Source of the DNA: Alphaproteobacteria bacterium
GTDB taxonomy: Bacteria > Myxococcota_A > UBA796 > GCA-2862545
Assembly (NCBI GenBank): GCA_020632955.1
Contig: JACKEO010000022.1
Location: 4,487-68,486, forward strand
Direction: 5' to 3'
DNA: 64,000 nucleotides
Shown here: piece after piece, positions 16,336 to 25,894 of the stretch
Layout: the number at the start of each line of letters is the position of its first letter
Position numbering within the stretch: the first letter of the stretch is position 1
Position numbers and translations under genes: made by a program
Notes under the pieces: generated by a model
What the model was told of the DNA's origin: nothing
Databases searched by the model: none
The model's input: the letters and a program-made list of their open reading frames with translations, nothing else

Positions 16336-17436
16336 TCAGTCCTCGCCCTCCTCCCCCGCGGCCTCGCCGAGCAGCCCCTCCTCGTCCAGCACCTCGGCCA
16401 GCACGTCGGCCACGAGCGCGTGCCCCTCGGCGCTCCAGTGGCGCACCTCGGTGAGGTCCACGCCCTCCTCGGCGGCGGCGCGGAAGGCGTCCAGGAGGTC
16501 GACGCAGAGCGGCCCGCGGGCCTGCTCGCACCAGGGCACGAAGACGGCGTCGTGCACGGCCGAGGCGGCGGCGTCGGGCCCCTCCACCTCGGACGGCACG
16601 GGGGCGTACACCACCGCGAGGGTCGTCTGGGCGGCGCGCGTCTCGTCGGCCAGGGCCGTGAGCAGCCGGGGGGCGAGGGTGAGCGCGCGGTCGAGGTCGG
16701 TGTGCATCGTGGCCTGCGCCCGCCACAGCGTGACCACGTCGTCGAGGCGCGGCGACCACCACGCCGGCAGGAAGCTGTCGGGCGGGGGCACGGGCACGCC
16801 GCGCACCGCGAGGCCCTCGGGCGTGGCCTCGATCCACGGGCGCGCCCAGTTGTCCCAGGCGGCGCCAGACCGGAAGGCCACCACGTTCGTGAGCAGCAGC
16901 ACCAGCACGTCGGGCGGCGCGTCGGCCAGCTCGGCGCGCCACTGCAGCAGGATCTGGTCGAGGCCGTGGCCGAGCACGCCGCGGTTCTGCACCACGGCGC
17001 CCGTGCGCTCACGCAGGCCCCAGGCGGCCGTGGCCTCGTCGGAGACCTCGTCGCCGAAGGTGAAGCTGTCGCCCACCAGCGCGATCACGGCGGCGCCCGG
17101 GTCGGGCTGCCAGCCGACGGGCGCCGTGGCCCGCAGGCCCTGGGCGTCCACCCGGTAGTGGGCGGTCACCTCGGCCCGCTCGAGGGTGGCGTCCATCGGC
17201 GCGTTGCGCTGTCCGAGCTGCGGGTCGAAGACCACCACGTTGTGGTCGAAGAAGGGGATGCGGCCGAGCTGGACGGCGCGGGCGATCGTGGCCACGCGGC
17301 GGGCGTCGGCCGTGCCCGAGGCCGCCTGGCGCACGAAGTCCGGCGACGACAGGGCCACGCGCGCGGCCACCTCGCCGGTCCCCAGGAAGACCAGCAGACC
17401 CACCAGCACGCCGCCCGCCTGCCGCGCGAGCGTCAC
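16336..17436 (-). CDS. Membrane-anchored SGNH/GDSL hydrolase-like protein
   Basis: A 366-residue protein. An N-terminal membrane segment (about residues 8-28) is followed by an SGNH domain with nucleophile motif 'VGDSFTFGDEV' (GDS at 122-124). The oxyanion Gly/Asn blocks are 'NRGVLGHGLDQ' and 'LLLTNVV', and a C-terminal 'HWSAEGH' supplies the likely catalytic His. Such proteins act as O-acetyl esterases or acetyltransferases on envelope glycans (AlgX/AlgJ-like). The GTG start overlaps the SRAP stop as GTGA, so it is translationally coupled to the SRAP gene. It is one of three similar proteins in the window, with 26790-27953 and 58817-59830. Confidence 0.8.
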   Translation of the reverse strand: MTLARQAGGVLVGLLVFLGTGEVAARVALSSPDFVRQAASGTADARRVATIARAVQLGRIPFFDHNVVVFDPQLGQRNAPMDATLERAEVTAHYRVDAQGLRATAPVGWQPDPGAAVIALVGDSFTFGDEVSDEATAAWGLRERTGAVVQNRGVLGHGLDQILLQWRAELADAPPDVLVLLLTNVVAFRSGAAWDNWARPWIEATPEGLAVRGVPVPPPDSFLPAWWSPRLDDVVTLWRAQATMHTDLDRALTLAPRLLTALADETRAAQTTLAVVYAPVPSEVEGPDAAASAVHDAVFVPWCEQARGPLCVDLLDAFRAAAEEGVDLTEVRHWSAEGHALVADVLAEVLDEEGLLGEAAGEEGED

Positions 17437-18098
17437 GACGCGGCCTCCCCGAACCAGGCGCCGTCGCTGTGGCGGGCGTCGTTCACGCCGTCGCCCACGG
17501 CCCGGATCGTCAGCGCGCCCTGCCACGGGCGCACCAGCTCGGCCAGCGCCTCGTCGGCCGTGCGGGGGTCGAGCCACCGCGCCTGATCGGCCGGGTCCAC
17601 GACCACGGGCATGCGGTCGTGCACGTCGGCCATGGCGCCGGTGCTGTCGGACGTGAGGACCGTCAGCGAGCGCACGGGTTCGGGCCCCCGCGTCCAGGTC
17701 TCCCAGAGCCCCGCCATCGCCATCACGCCCTCGGACGGTCCGATGGCGAAGGGCTGCTTGTGGGTGCCCTCGCGCTGCCACTCGTAGAAGCCCGACGCGG
17801 GCACCAGGCAGCGCCGGCGCTTCCAGGCGCTGCGGAAGGCCGGCTTGCTCGCGGCCGTCTCGCTGCGCGCGTTCAGGAACACCGGCAGCTTCGGGTCCTT
17901 CCACCACGAGGGCACGAGGCCCCAGCGGAACCAGCCCAGGCGGCGTGCGCCCAGCTCGTCGCGGAAGACCGCGAGCACCTGCTGCGTGGGGGCCACGTTC
18001 CACCGCGGGGAGGTGATGGCCTCCACGTCGTCGACCGCCGCGTCGAAGATGCGGAGGATCTCGTCGAGGTCGGGTCGGAGGAAGAAGCGGCCGCACAT
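17433..18098 (-). CDS. SOS response-associated peptidase (SRAP, YedK/HMCES-like)
   Basis: A 221-residue protein of normal family length. All catalytic residues are visible: Cys2 after the initiator Met (MCGRF), Asn34 in 'NVAPTQ', Glu106 in 'SGFYEW' and His160 in 'VHDRMP'. The protein forms a stable thiazolidine crosslink between Cys2 and abasic sites in single-stranded DNA, shielding them during replication. It ends in a GTGA overlap with an SGNH hydrolase gene, a partner with no obvious link to DNA repair. No LexA box was recognised upstream. Confidence 0.95.
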   Translation of the reverse strand: MCGRFFLRPDLDEILRIFDAAVDDVEAITSPRWNVAPTQQVLAVFRDELGARRLGWFRWGLVPSWWKDPKLPVFLNARSETAASKPAFRSAWKRRRCLVPASGFYEWQREGTHKQPFAIGPSEGVMAMAGLWETWTRGPEPVRSLTVLTSDSTGAMADVHDRMPVVVDPADQARWLDPRTADEALAELVRPWQGALTIRAVGDGVNDARHSDGAWFGEAAS

Positions 18099-18132
18099 CG
18101 GATCACCCCGCGACCCCTACCACGGACGCGCC

Positions 18133-21100
18133 TCAGTCCGTCACGCAGGCGGCCTCGGCCGGGGTGCGCAGGCCCCAGGCGGCGGCGCAGGCGGGAGAGC
18201 AGACCTTCAGGGTGTAGGTCGGGTCCTGGTCGTTCACCGGGAAGGGCGACTGGCGGGTGCAGGCCTCGGGCGCGCCGGACGGGCTGCGCGGCACGCCGTC
18301 GAGGGTGAAGGCGCCCACACCGCTCGCCGAGCAGTCGCAGCCGGGCTCGTGGCTCACGTCGGCGCCGCCGGTGGCGAGGAAGCGCGCGGTGAAGTCCACC
18401 ATGTAGGCGTCGGCGTCGAACACGCGGAAGGGCTGGGCGTTGTAGATGCCGTGCTGGCCGCGCGGGCGCAGGACGGGGATGCGCAGGGCGTCGTACGTGC
18501 CGTCCCCGCGCAGGTGGTCGCGGCGCAGGGCCTTGCCGGGGTCTGCCTGCGGGATGTCGAGGAAGGACTCCGGCTCCCCCTCGCCGCTGACGAAGGCGGG
18601 CGGGCAGCCGTTCTCGCCGAGGAGGGCGGACCAGTCCGACGGGCCGCAGGAGAAGCGGGCGGTGCCGTCGCTCACGTCGTCCACGTCGAAGATCACCTCG
18701 GGGCTGAAGTAGGCGGCGCTCTCCTGTCCGGGCGGGGCGACCGTCCACCGCTGCAGGCGGGCGTCGCCCTCCACCACCGAGGTGGCCACCAGCATGTCGT
18801 CCACGCTCATGCCGTAGCGGCCGTCGCGCGCGAACAGCTGGCGCCAGCCGAAGGTGGCGCCCCAGCGCGCCGGATCCCGTCGCCAGTCGCCCAGGAGACC
18901 CGCCGCCCGCGCGAGCGCGATGCCCGTGTGGGTGGGCACCGTGCTGTCGCCCGCGGTGGGCATCACGAGCACGCGGGGGGACCGCCCGTCGTCGAAGGGG
19001 TCGTAGGCGGAGACGTCGATCGGGTCGAGGAAGTAGTGCTGCGCCCAGGTGCCCGGGTCGCCGGGGCTGATCGCGTGCTGGGCGAGGCCGAGCAGCCGGC
19101 GCAGGTCGGGCGTGTTGCGGACGTACCCGAAGCCGTCGAGCAGGGCGACCATCGGCGAGCCCGCCAGGTAGGTGGTGCCCACGTAGGACACGTCGTGCTG
19201 GAGGCGCTCCAGGCGGCCGACCTCCTGCCCGTTCCGCGAGACCACCACGCGCAGGGGGTCGCCGATCGCCGGGGTGTCGCGCACCTCGAAGGGGCCGGGC
19301 TCGTCGCCCCAGCCCAGGGCCACGCGGCGCTCCACGGCGTCCAGGGCGTCGGACGCCACGGCGAGGCGCACCCAGCCGCGCTCGGTGACGAAGCCCTCGT
19401 GGCGCGCGCCGTTCGCGAGGTTCTCGAAGACCACCGTGTCGCCCACCCGCACGCCCGGGATCGTGCCCGCCTCGTGCACCGTGGTGCGCAGCAGCTCGTG
19501 GGCGACGAGGGCCAGGCGCAGCTCGCCCCCCACCGCGTCGGGCGCGAGGCCGCGGCCCTGGAAGCAGTCCACGCCGCGCCCGCCCTCGAGCACGGGCCGC
19601 TGGTGCGTGTCGGTGGGCAGGCAGCCCACGATCATCTGCGAGAGCATCGGCAGCACCACCGCCTCGGGCACGCCGGCCTGGGTGGAGCGGCGGGTGATCT
19701 GCGTGAGCCCGGCACCCGCCGCATTGGGGCTCACGGCGTCGAGGCTGGGCTCGGCGCCGGCCAGCACGCCCGACAGGATGCCGCCCAGGCTGATGCCCCA
19801 GTGACCGAGGCGGTTGTGGGGTCCGCCCAGGTCCACCACGCCGTCGTCGTCGACGTCGCCGAGGAGGCGTCCCGCCGCGTCGCGGGTGGTGCCGTCCATG
19901 TGGCGGAGCAGCCGCACCAGCTGCATCACCTCCAGCACCGACTGCCGCACCATGTCGCGCGTGTGGAAGATGTTCGCGGTCCACTGGTCGAGGCCGCCGT
20001 CCGACAGGCCGTCGTTGGTGAGGTCACGGTCGCGGCCCACCACGAGCATCGGGGCCAGCTCGGCCACGCCCAGTGCGTCGAGCCTGCCCTTCTGGGTGCG
20101 GAGGGCCGCGCCCACCAGCGGGTCCTCGAGGTAGCGCGTGGTGCCGTGGCCGTAGCTGTCGACCGCGCAGGCCGCGTTCCCCATCGCGGTGTGACGCCCC
20201 ATGTGCAGGGTGAACTCGGCGCGCGCGGAGCCATAGCCGTGGGCGTAGATCACCGTGGGGAAGGGCTTGCAGAAGGGCATGCCCTCGGGGTTGCCCGGGG
20301 AGCAGTCCGCATCGGGGTCCTCGTAGGGCAGCGCGCAGAAGAAGGTGACGTCGGTGCGGCCGTGGCGCACCTCGCCGGTGGCTGGATCGAGGTCGAAGGA
20401 CTCGTCGTGGTCGTGCGGGTAGCGCTCGGTGGCGGCGCCGTCGGAGTCCACGAGCAGGTCCGGCGCGGCGAAGGTGCCGCCGAACCACAGGGCCGTGCTG
20501 GAGAGGTCGGCCTCGATGGCGCACATGTTGGCGTCCCACTCGCCGCCCGCGAGCGTGGTGTCCCACAGGCTGGTGAGGGCGTCGCCCACGCAGGCCCCGG
20601 GCAGCCAGGTCCGTGCGCCGTCCTCGCCGCCGAGGGGCTCGAAGTCCCAGAGGGCGCGCAGCGCGTCGCGGGTCCACAGGTGCAGGCCCGACACCGGGAA
20701 CTCGTCGCCCAGGGCCGCGAAGGGGCCGGAGCCGTACAGGCCCTCGCGCAGCGCCATGAGGTCGGAGGTCTGCGTGCCCACGGTGAAGGTCCACGCGAAG
20801 CGCACGTCCTCCAGGCCGAGGTCGTAGCGCTCGAGCAGGGGCTCGGCGGCGCGCAGGGCCTGGGTCTGGTCGCGGGGGTTGATGCCCGGGAAGGGGGAGT
20901 TCACGGCCTCTCCGTCCTCGCCCACCAGGCGGTTCGTCAGCAGCACCGCGTGGGTGCAGCGCTCCTCGAGGGGCCACAGGGGCCACAGCTCCAGGGTGTT
21001 CGTCTCGCGCTCGTAGGAGGTGAGCAGGTGGTGGATCACGCACTGGTCGCGCTCGAGCGGGGTGGCGCCCTGGCGCTGGCAGCGTCCGAGGTCGAGGAAG

Positions 21101-21759
21101 TTCGGCTGGTCGAGGACCCCGTCGTGGTCGAGGTCCTCCCCGGGGTCGAGGAGGTCGTTGCGGTTGCGGTCCTCCCACCGCTCCTCGAAGACGAGGTTGG
21201 TGGCCAGCGCGTGGGCGTCGAAGGGGAAGAAGGTGCTGCCGAAGGGCTCGATCACCTGGCCGTCGGGGGCCTGGCCGTCGGGGGTGGCCTTCGCGTGGCC
21301 GTACTGGCTGACGGGGTACCGCCCGCGGTCCAGCTCCAGCGCGATCTCCTCGCCGTAGCGCGCGCAGTCGCGGTCGATGTTCAGCAGGAGGATGGCGTCG
21401 TCCTGGAAGTCGTCGTCGGCGTGCCGCGCGAGCAGGTCGGCCACGTCGAGGGGCGCGTCGAAGCGCACGCTGAGCGGGGCGAAGGCGCCGAAGCCGTCCA
21501 TGGCGTCGAAGCGGGCCCGCACCTCGCGCTCGTGGTCGGTGGTGGCCTGCAGGCTCACGTTGAGGCGACGGCCGGTGGGCGAGGTGGGGTCGAGCCGGGT
21601 GGCGGCGTCGTTCGGCAGGGGGATCTCGGGCAGCGGCCGCGCGTCGAGGTCGTAGACCACCGTGGGGCCCTGCGTGCGCACGGTGGGGGCCCAGCCCACC
21701 GAGGCGGGTCCGTTGGGCGACACGCAGGCGCCCAGGAGCAGGGGGAGCGCGAGGCGCAT
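18133..21759 (-). CDS. Large alpha/beta-hydrolase (lipase-like) lipoprotein
   Basis: A 1208-residue protein with lipobox LGAC near residue 13. The ATG at 21759 has GAGG upstream; an alternative ATG at 21774 would overlap the upstream stop. Residues 30-230 form an N-terminal beta-rich domain with an Asp-rich 'DRNRNDLLDPGEDLDHDG' calcium-type loop. A hydrolase core follows with oxyanion motif 'YAHGYGSA' (about 507), nucleophile elbow 'GISLGG' (Ser657), acid motif 'TAGDSTVP' (Asp938) and likely His1103 in 'GQHGIY'. A second Asp loop 'DVDDDGVVD' lies just before the nucleophile. The layout fits an exported lipase or esterase on the cell surface. The size and insertions are unusual. It is downstream of and coupled to an outer-membrane barrel gene. 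Confidence 0.8.
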   Translation of the reverse strand: MRLALPLLLGACVSPNGPASVGWAPTVRTQGPTVVYDLDARPLPEIPLPNDAATRLDPTSPTGRRLNVSLQATTDHEREVRARFDAMDGFGAFAPLSVRFDAPLDVADLLARHADDDFQDDAILLLNIDRDCARYGEEIALELDRGRYPVSQYGHAKATPDGQAPDGQVIEPFGSTFFPFDAHALATNLVFEERWEDRNRNDLLDPGEDLDHDGVLDQPNFLDLGRCQRQGATPLERDQCVIHHLLTSYERETNTLELWPLWPLEERCTHAVLLTNRLVGEDGEAVNSPFPGINPRDQTQALRAAEPLLERYDLGLEDVRFAWTFTVGTQTSDLMALREGLYGSGPFAALGDEFPVSGLHLWTRDALRALWDFEPLGGEDGARTWLPGACVGDALTSLWDTTLAGGEWDANMCAIEADLSSTALWFGGTFAAPDLLVDSDGAATERYPHDHDESFDLDPATGEVRHGRTDVTFFCALPYEDPDADCSPGNPEGMPFCKPFPTVIYAHGYGSARAEFTLHMGRHTAMGNAACAVDSYGHGTTRYLEDPLVGAALRTQKGRLDALGVAELAPMLVVGRDRDLTNDGLSDGGLDQWTANIFHTRDMVRQSVLEVMQLVRLLRHMDGTTRDAAGRLLGDVDDDGVVDLGGPHNRLGHWGISLGGILSGVLAGAEPSLDAVSPNAAGAGLTQITRRSTQAGVPEAVVLPMLSQMIVGCLPTDTHQRPVLEGGRGVDCFQGRGLAPDAVGGELRLALVAHELLRTTVHEAGTIPGVRVGDTVVFENLANGARHEGFVTERGWVRLAVASDALDAVERRVALGWGDEPGPFEVRDTPAIGDPLRVVVSRNGQEVGRLERLQHDVSYVGTTYLAGSPMVALLDGFGYVRNTPDLRRLLGLAQHAISPGDPGTWAQHYFLDPIDVSAYDPFDDGRSPRVLVMPTAGDSTVPTHTGIALARAAGLLGDWRRDPARWGATFGWRQLFARDGRYGMSVDDMLVATSVVEGDARLQRWTVAPPGQESAAYFSPEVIFDVDDVSDGTARFSCGPSDWSALLGENGCPPAFVSGEGEPESFLDIPQADPGKALRRDHLRGDGTYDALRIPVLRPRGQHGIYNAQPFRVFDADAYMVDFTARFLATGGADVSHEPGCDCSASGVGAFTLDGVPRSPSGAPEACTRQSPFPVNDQDPTYTLKVCSPACAAAWGLRTPAEAACVTD

Positions 21760-21767
21760 GGACGTCC

Positions 21768-23357
21768 TCACCATCGGAAGGCCAGGCGCCCACGACCGAG
21801 GCCCTGGGTGGGCAGCGCGCCGCCGCCCAGGCCGTCGAAGGCATCGCCGGGGAGGAGGACGGCACCTTCCAGCCCCAGGTCGAAGGCCAGGCGGTGGGGC
21901 AGCCGGGCGGTGTAGCGGATGGCGAGGTCGAGCTCGTGGCCGTACGACCGGCCTCCGCCGACCTGGCCGCCCGAGGTGGTGTTGTAGCCGCCGTTCCGCG
22001 CCGACTGGTAGACGTCGACCACGTCGCCGGGCGCCCAGGCCTGGAGGTGGCCCAGGCGGAGTTCGAGGTCGGGCAGCGGGCGGTAGCGGATCACGCCGTT
22101 GAGGTAGACGGCGTTGGTGACCACGCCCTGGTTCACCGTGAACCGCCCGCCAGGCGAGGGCACGGCGACGAGCGCCGGATCGGCGGCCCGGTCCAGCGCA
22201 TGCGCGGTGAGCAGGGGCAGCACGTGCTCGAAGAGGAGCATGCCCACGTTGTAGTCGCTGTGGAAGGCGAAGCTGCGGGCGACGTCGTCGCGGGGGTCGT
22301 CGTCGCCGGAGGCCAGGCCGATCTCGGAGCGCACGCTGAGGCGGAGACGGTCGTGATCGTAGCGGAGGCGACCCACCGCCCCCACGCCCTGCACCCGCAC
22401 GCCGGCCTGCGTCTCGTCGAGGTAGGGCCGGTCGGACGTCCCGTGCACGAGGACGGCCTCGGCCTCCAGCACCACCCGCTGATCCGTGAGGCGGCGCGGG
22501 GTGAGCAGGGCCTTCAGGTACAGGTCGATCGGGAAGGCGGTGACCGTGGTGCGCCCCTCCCTCGGATCCAGCGGATCCTGCCGATCGCGCTGCCACCGCG
22601 CCACGCCGAAGGCGCCCACGTCGATCACCGGGTGGCCCAGGCGGAAGCCGAGCACGCCTTGGATCGCCGTGTCGCCGTCGAGCAGGGCCGCGTTGTCGTC
22701 GCGCAGCACCGTGTCGAGCGAGACGAAGAAGACGGTGCCGCGGGCGGCGTCGGTGGCGCCGTCGCGGAAGCGCCAGGGGGCCGTGCTGAAGCCCAGGCGG
22801 GCCACCAGGCTGCCGGTGTTCGGGTCGCCGAAGTCGGGATCGCCCGCGCCGTCGTTGGCCAGCATCCCGGTGCCCCAGGTGAAGGGCTCCACGCCCACGC
22901 GCACCTGGCCGATGCCCGGGTCGGCGTAGGCCACGCCCAGGCGGCGGGGCAGCACCCGGAGCAGGTCGCGGCTGTCGGCGCGCCGCAGGCGGAAGACCTC
23001 GTCGCTGTAGGCGGTGCCGGTGAGCACGGGCGGACCGGCGAAGCGGCCGTTCATCGCCTCCAGCTCGAGCGCCACCTGCAGGCGGTCGGTGGGGCGCCAG
23101 TCCACGCCCACGATCAGCCGCGACGACAGCCACCATCCCCCACCGCTGACGGCGCCCTCGGGGTCGAGGGGCGGGTCGGTGCGCAGGTCGACGCGACCGC
23201 GCAGCTCGCCGTGCAGGTCCCAGGTGTCCTGGCGCCGCACGGGATCGGGCGCGTCGGCGCCGTGGGGTCCGCGGAGGCGCTCCATCGGGTCGGGTTGGCC
23301 CGGGTCGTCGGCCAGCGCGGGCGCGGCGAGGAGCGCGGCGAGGAGGGCGGCGGGCAT
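21768..23357 (-). CDS. Outer-membrane beta-barrel protein
   Basis: A 529-residue protein with signal peptide (MPAALLAALLAAPALAD) and a CGGAG site before the ATG. The mature part alternates short amphipathic strands and turns throughout ('LQVALELEAMNGRF', 'IGQVRVGVEPFTWGTGM', 'HRLAFDLGLEGAVLLPG') and ends in the aromatic residues FRW, as expected of a barrel end. The pattern resembles myxobacterial porin-like proteins classed as TIGR04551, from memory. The stop lies eight bases upstream of the start of the large lipase-like lipoprotein, so the two are one operon. It may export, hold or feed substrate to that hydrolase. Confidence 0.75.
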   Translation of the reverse strand: MPAALLAALLAAPALADDPGQPDPMERLRGPHGADAPDPVRRQDTWDLHGELRGRVDLRTDPPLDPEGAVSGGGWWLSSRLIVGVDWRPTDRLQVALELEAMNGRFAGPPVLTGTAYSDEVFRLRRADSRDLLRVLPRRLGVAYADPGIGQVRVGVEPFTWGTGMLANDGAGDPDFGDPNTGSLVARLGFSTAPWRFRDGATDAARGTVFFVSLDTVLRDDNAALLDGDTAIQGVLGFRLGHPVIDVGAFGVARWQRDRQDPLDPREGRTTVTAFPIDLYLKALLTPRRLTDQRVVLEAEAVLVHGTSDRPYLDETQAGVRVQGVGAVGRLRYDHDRLRLSVRSEIGLASGDDDPRDDVARSFAFHSDYNVGMLLFEHVLPLLTAHALDRAADPALVAVPSPGGRFTVNQGVVTNAVYLNGVIRYRPLPDLELRLGHLQAWAPGDVVDVYQSARNGGYNTTSGGQVGGGRSYGHELDLAIRYTARLPHRLAFDLGLEGAVLLPGDAFDGLGGGALPTQGLGRGRLAFRW

Positions 23358-23482
23358 CCCGGCTCCGGCGGAGCGGCGAGCGTAGCACGCCCAGGTCGGG
23401 GACCGCGCGGCGACGGCCCGCGGCCGGGGGCCTGCACGACAGGGCCCGGACGCACCGATAGGCGGAGGGACCCGGAGGTCGC

Positions 23483-24760
23483 GTGGTCGAGCTGGTGGTC
23501 CTCGGTGCCGGCGTGGCGGGGCTGGCCACGGCCCATCGCGCGCGCCGCGCCGGTCGCGAGGTGCGGGTGCTCGAGGCGTCGGATCGCGCCGGAGGGCTCG
23601 TGCGGTCGGTGCGTCGCGACGGGCTCCTCCTGGAGCAGGGGCCCCAGGCGCTGCAGGCCACCGCGGAGCTCGCCACCCTGGTGGACGAGCTGGGCCTGCG
23701 GGAGCGGCTGGTGACCCCGGCGCCGGACGCGGCCCTGCGGTGGATCCTGCACGAGGGCCAGCGGGTGGCGCTGCCCCGGGGGCCGCGCGAGCTGGTGGGC
23801 TGGCCCGCGGTGCGTCCCTGGGAGCTGGTGCGCCTGGCGGCCGAGCCGCTGGTGGGCGGGACGGCCCCGGCCTCCGAGACGGTCACCGCCTTCGCCCGAC
23901 GTCGCTTCGGGCCCGCGGGGGCGCGCCTCGTGGACCCGCTGGTGGCGGGCATCTTCGGGGGGGACCCGGACGAGCTGGAGGTGCAGAGCGCGCTGCCCTC
24001 GCTCGCCGGCCTGGAGCGGGCGCACGGGAGCGTGCTGCGTGGTGCCCTGCGTCGGCGCCCCGCGGTGGACCTGCCCCGGGGGCCGCTGAGCTTCGACGAC
24101 GGCGTGGAGACCCTGGTGCGCGCGATGGCGCGGGGCCTCGGCGACGACCTGCACCTCGGGTGTGGGGTCCGCGGCCTCGAGGCGGTGCCCGACGGCTGGC
24201 GCGTGAGCCACGCAGGGGGCTCGCTGGTGGCGCGGGAGGTGGTGGTGGCGGCACCCCTCGCCCAGGCCTCGCGGTGGCTGCGCGCGCCGGAGCTCGCCGT
24301 GCCCTCCTCGCCCATCGCGGCCGTGCACCTGGCCTTCCGGCGGGAGGACGTGGAGCGACTGCCGCGGGGCTTCGGCTGGCTCGCGCCGCGCCGCGAGCGG
24401 CTGGACGTGCTCGGCGGTCTGTACGTGAGCGCCACCTTCCCCGGTCACGCGCCCGGGTGCGTGCTGGTGCGGGTGATGCTGGGGGGCACGCGGGCCCCCT
24501 CGCGCGCGCTGGGGTCGGACGCGGAGCTGGTGGCGGCCGCCTGGGCGGCGGTGGCCGAGGTGGACGGGCTTCGGGCGGCGCCGGCGGTGGTGGACGTGGT
24601 GCGTCACCCCCACGGCATCCCGCAGTACCGCCTGGGTCACGCCGAGCGCGTGGCGGCCTGGCAGCGGCGCTGGCCCGGCCTGCGCTTCGTGGGCTGGGAG
24701 ACCACGGGGATCGGGGTGAGCCACCAGCTCGTGGCGGCGGGCGCGTCAGGTCCCGCTTGA
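23483..24760 (+). CDS. hemY: Protoporphyrinogen/coproporphyrinogen oxidase (FAD-dependent)
   Basis: A 425-residue flavoprotein. The FAD-binding motif is 'VVLGAGVAGLATAHRA' at the N-terminus with 'LEASDRAGGLVRS'. 'EQGPQALQ', 'DPLVAGIFGGDPDEL' and 'PHGIPQYRLGH' near the C-terminus are diagnostic of HemY-type enzymes of heme synthesis. The GTG start has GGAGG six bases upstream. The length is slightly short for the family because the final helix is brief. It runs convergently into the GT87 gene with a 15-bp tail overlap. It is divergent from the barrel gene with 125 bp between. Confidence 0.9.
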   Translation: MVELVVLGAGVAGLATAHRARRAGREVRVLEASDRAGGLVRSVRRDGLLLEQGPQALQATAELATLVDELGLRERLVTPAPDAALRWILHEGQRVALPRGPRELVGWPAVRPWELVRLAAEPLVGGTAPASETVTAFARRRFGPAGARLVDPLVAGIFGGDPDELEVQSALPSLAGLERAHGSVLRGALRRRPAVDLPRGPLSFDDGVETLVRAMARGLGDDLHLGCGVRGLEAVPDGWRVSHAGGSLVAREVVVAAPLAQASRWLRAPELAVPSSPIAAVHLAFRREDVERLPRGFGWLAPRRERLDVLGGLYVSATFPGHAPGCVLVRVMLGGTRAPSRALGSDAELVAAAWAAVAEVDGLRAAPAVVDVVRHPHGIPQYRLGHAERVAAWQRRWPGLRFVGWETTGIGVSHQLVAAGASGPA

Positions 24761-25894
24761 GCGCAGCGCGCGCCACGTGCCGTCGGCCAGCCCGGTGACC
24801 AGCAGCGCCATGAGCACGCCCCAGGTGGCGGCGTAGCTGGGGTCCCGGGTGCCCATGATCAGCAGCAGCCCCACCGCGACCACCCGCGCCGCGGGGCGCT
24901 CGGCGAGCAGCGCCACGGCGGGGCCCGCGGCGAGGGCCAGGTAGTAGATGCGGCTGCGCGGCAGCAGGGCCACCAGGGCGATCAGGCCGAGGATCTCGGT
25001 GAGATCGCTGGCGCCGATGCGTCGCCGCAGCCAGATCCACCACCCGCCCAGCAGCACCCCGGTGGCGGCCCACACGGCGAAGGCAGTCGGAACGTCGAAC
25101 AGCTCGTGGGCCAGCGCGAGCTCCACCAGGCTGGTGCCGTTCGACACGAGGGCCTGCTCGAAGCCGTAGCGCACGCCGGTGAACGGCAGCGGTCCTCCCA
25201 ACACGAGGTCGAGCGTGGCCGAGGCCACCACCGCGGCCACGGTGCCGGCGAGGAAGGAGCGGGCCTCGTCCCGGGTGCGCGGCGCCAGCAGCACGAGCGC
25301 GAAGGGGAAGACCTTCAGCGCCGTGGCCAGCCCGCAGGCGAGGCCGCCCAGGAAGGGCCTGCCTCCTCGCGTGGCGAGGAGGGCGGTGGCCACCGCCAGG
25401 TGCACCACGGGGTCGAGGTTGCCGTGCACGGCGCTGCCTGCGAGCGCCCGCTGCAGCAGCACCACCACGAGCCCGACGGCCAGCAGTCCCCAGGGGGTGG
25501 GGCGCACGCGGTAGCGCAGCACCCACACGGCCAGCGCCGCGGCCTCCACCCACGCGACGAGCCCGGGCACCAGCGCGCGCAGCTCGGCGACGGTCCGGTG
25601 TCCCCAGGCCATCGACCACAGGGCCGCCACCCAGGTGGGGTAGAGGAAGGGCCCGGTGGACCCGCAGTCCACGTCCACGTCGTGGATGCGCCCGGTGTGC
25701 AGGAGGCCGAGCTGCCACGCGCGGGCCGCGCGGATGGGCACGCAGAGGTCGTGGGGGAAGGGACCGGCGGCGTCCCGGGCGATCGGGAGCACCCACCAGA
25801 GCACCCAGGCGCCGGCGAGCGCGGCGAGGAGGAGCGACGGCCACCTCGCGGCGGAGGGGCCGGGCGGCGCGGTGCCCGCCTCCTCAGCCGACAT
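24746..25894 (-). CDS. GT87-like membrane glycosyltransferase
   Basis: A 382-residue protein with about nine to ten membrane segments. 'HDLCVPIRAARAWQLGLLHTGRIHD' near the N-terminus (first loop with acidic pair), 'HGNLDPVVHLAVATALL' and 'LACGLATALKVFPFALVLLAP' match the GT87/DUF2029 polyprenol-phosphate-dependent mannosyltransferase pattern. It would transfer a sugar from a lipid-linked donor on the periplasmic side. Its ATG lies inside the end of mtnP (11-bp overlap), making it the last gene of a six-gene operon. Donor and acceptor are unknown. Confidence 0.75.
   Translation of the reverse strand: MSAEEAGTAPPGPSAARWPSLLLAALAGAWVLWWVLPIARDAAGPFPHDLCVPIRAARAWQLGLLHTGRIHDVDVDCGSTGPFLYPTWVAALWSMAWGHRTVAELRALVPGLVAWVEAAALAVWVLRYRVRPTPWGLLAVGLVVVLLQRALAGSAVHGNLDPVVHLAVATALLATRGGRPFLGGLACGLATALKVFPFALVLLAPRTRDEARSFLAGTVAAVVASATLDLVLGGPLPFTGVRYGFEQALVSNGTSLVELALAHELFDVPTAFAVWAATGVLLGGWWIWLRRRIGASDLTEILGLIALVALLPRSRIYYLALAAGPAVALLAERPAARVVAVGLLLIMGTRDPSYAATWGVLMALLVTGLADGTWRALRSSGT

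Noticed and set aside
17845..21915. Very long plus-strand open frame (1356 codons) across the lipase-like gene
   Set aside because: It is antisense to a gene with clear motifs and its product is rich in Gly, Val, His and Arg with no recognisable domains. Long antisense frames are expected at this GC content.
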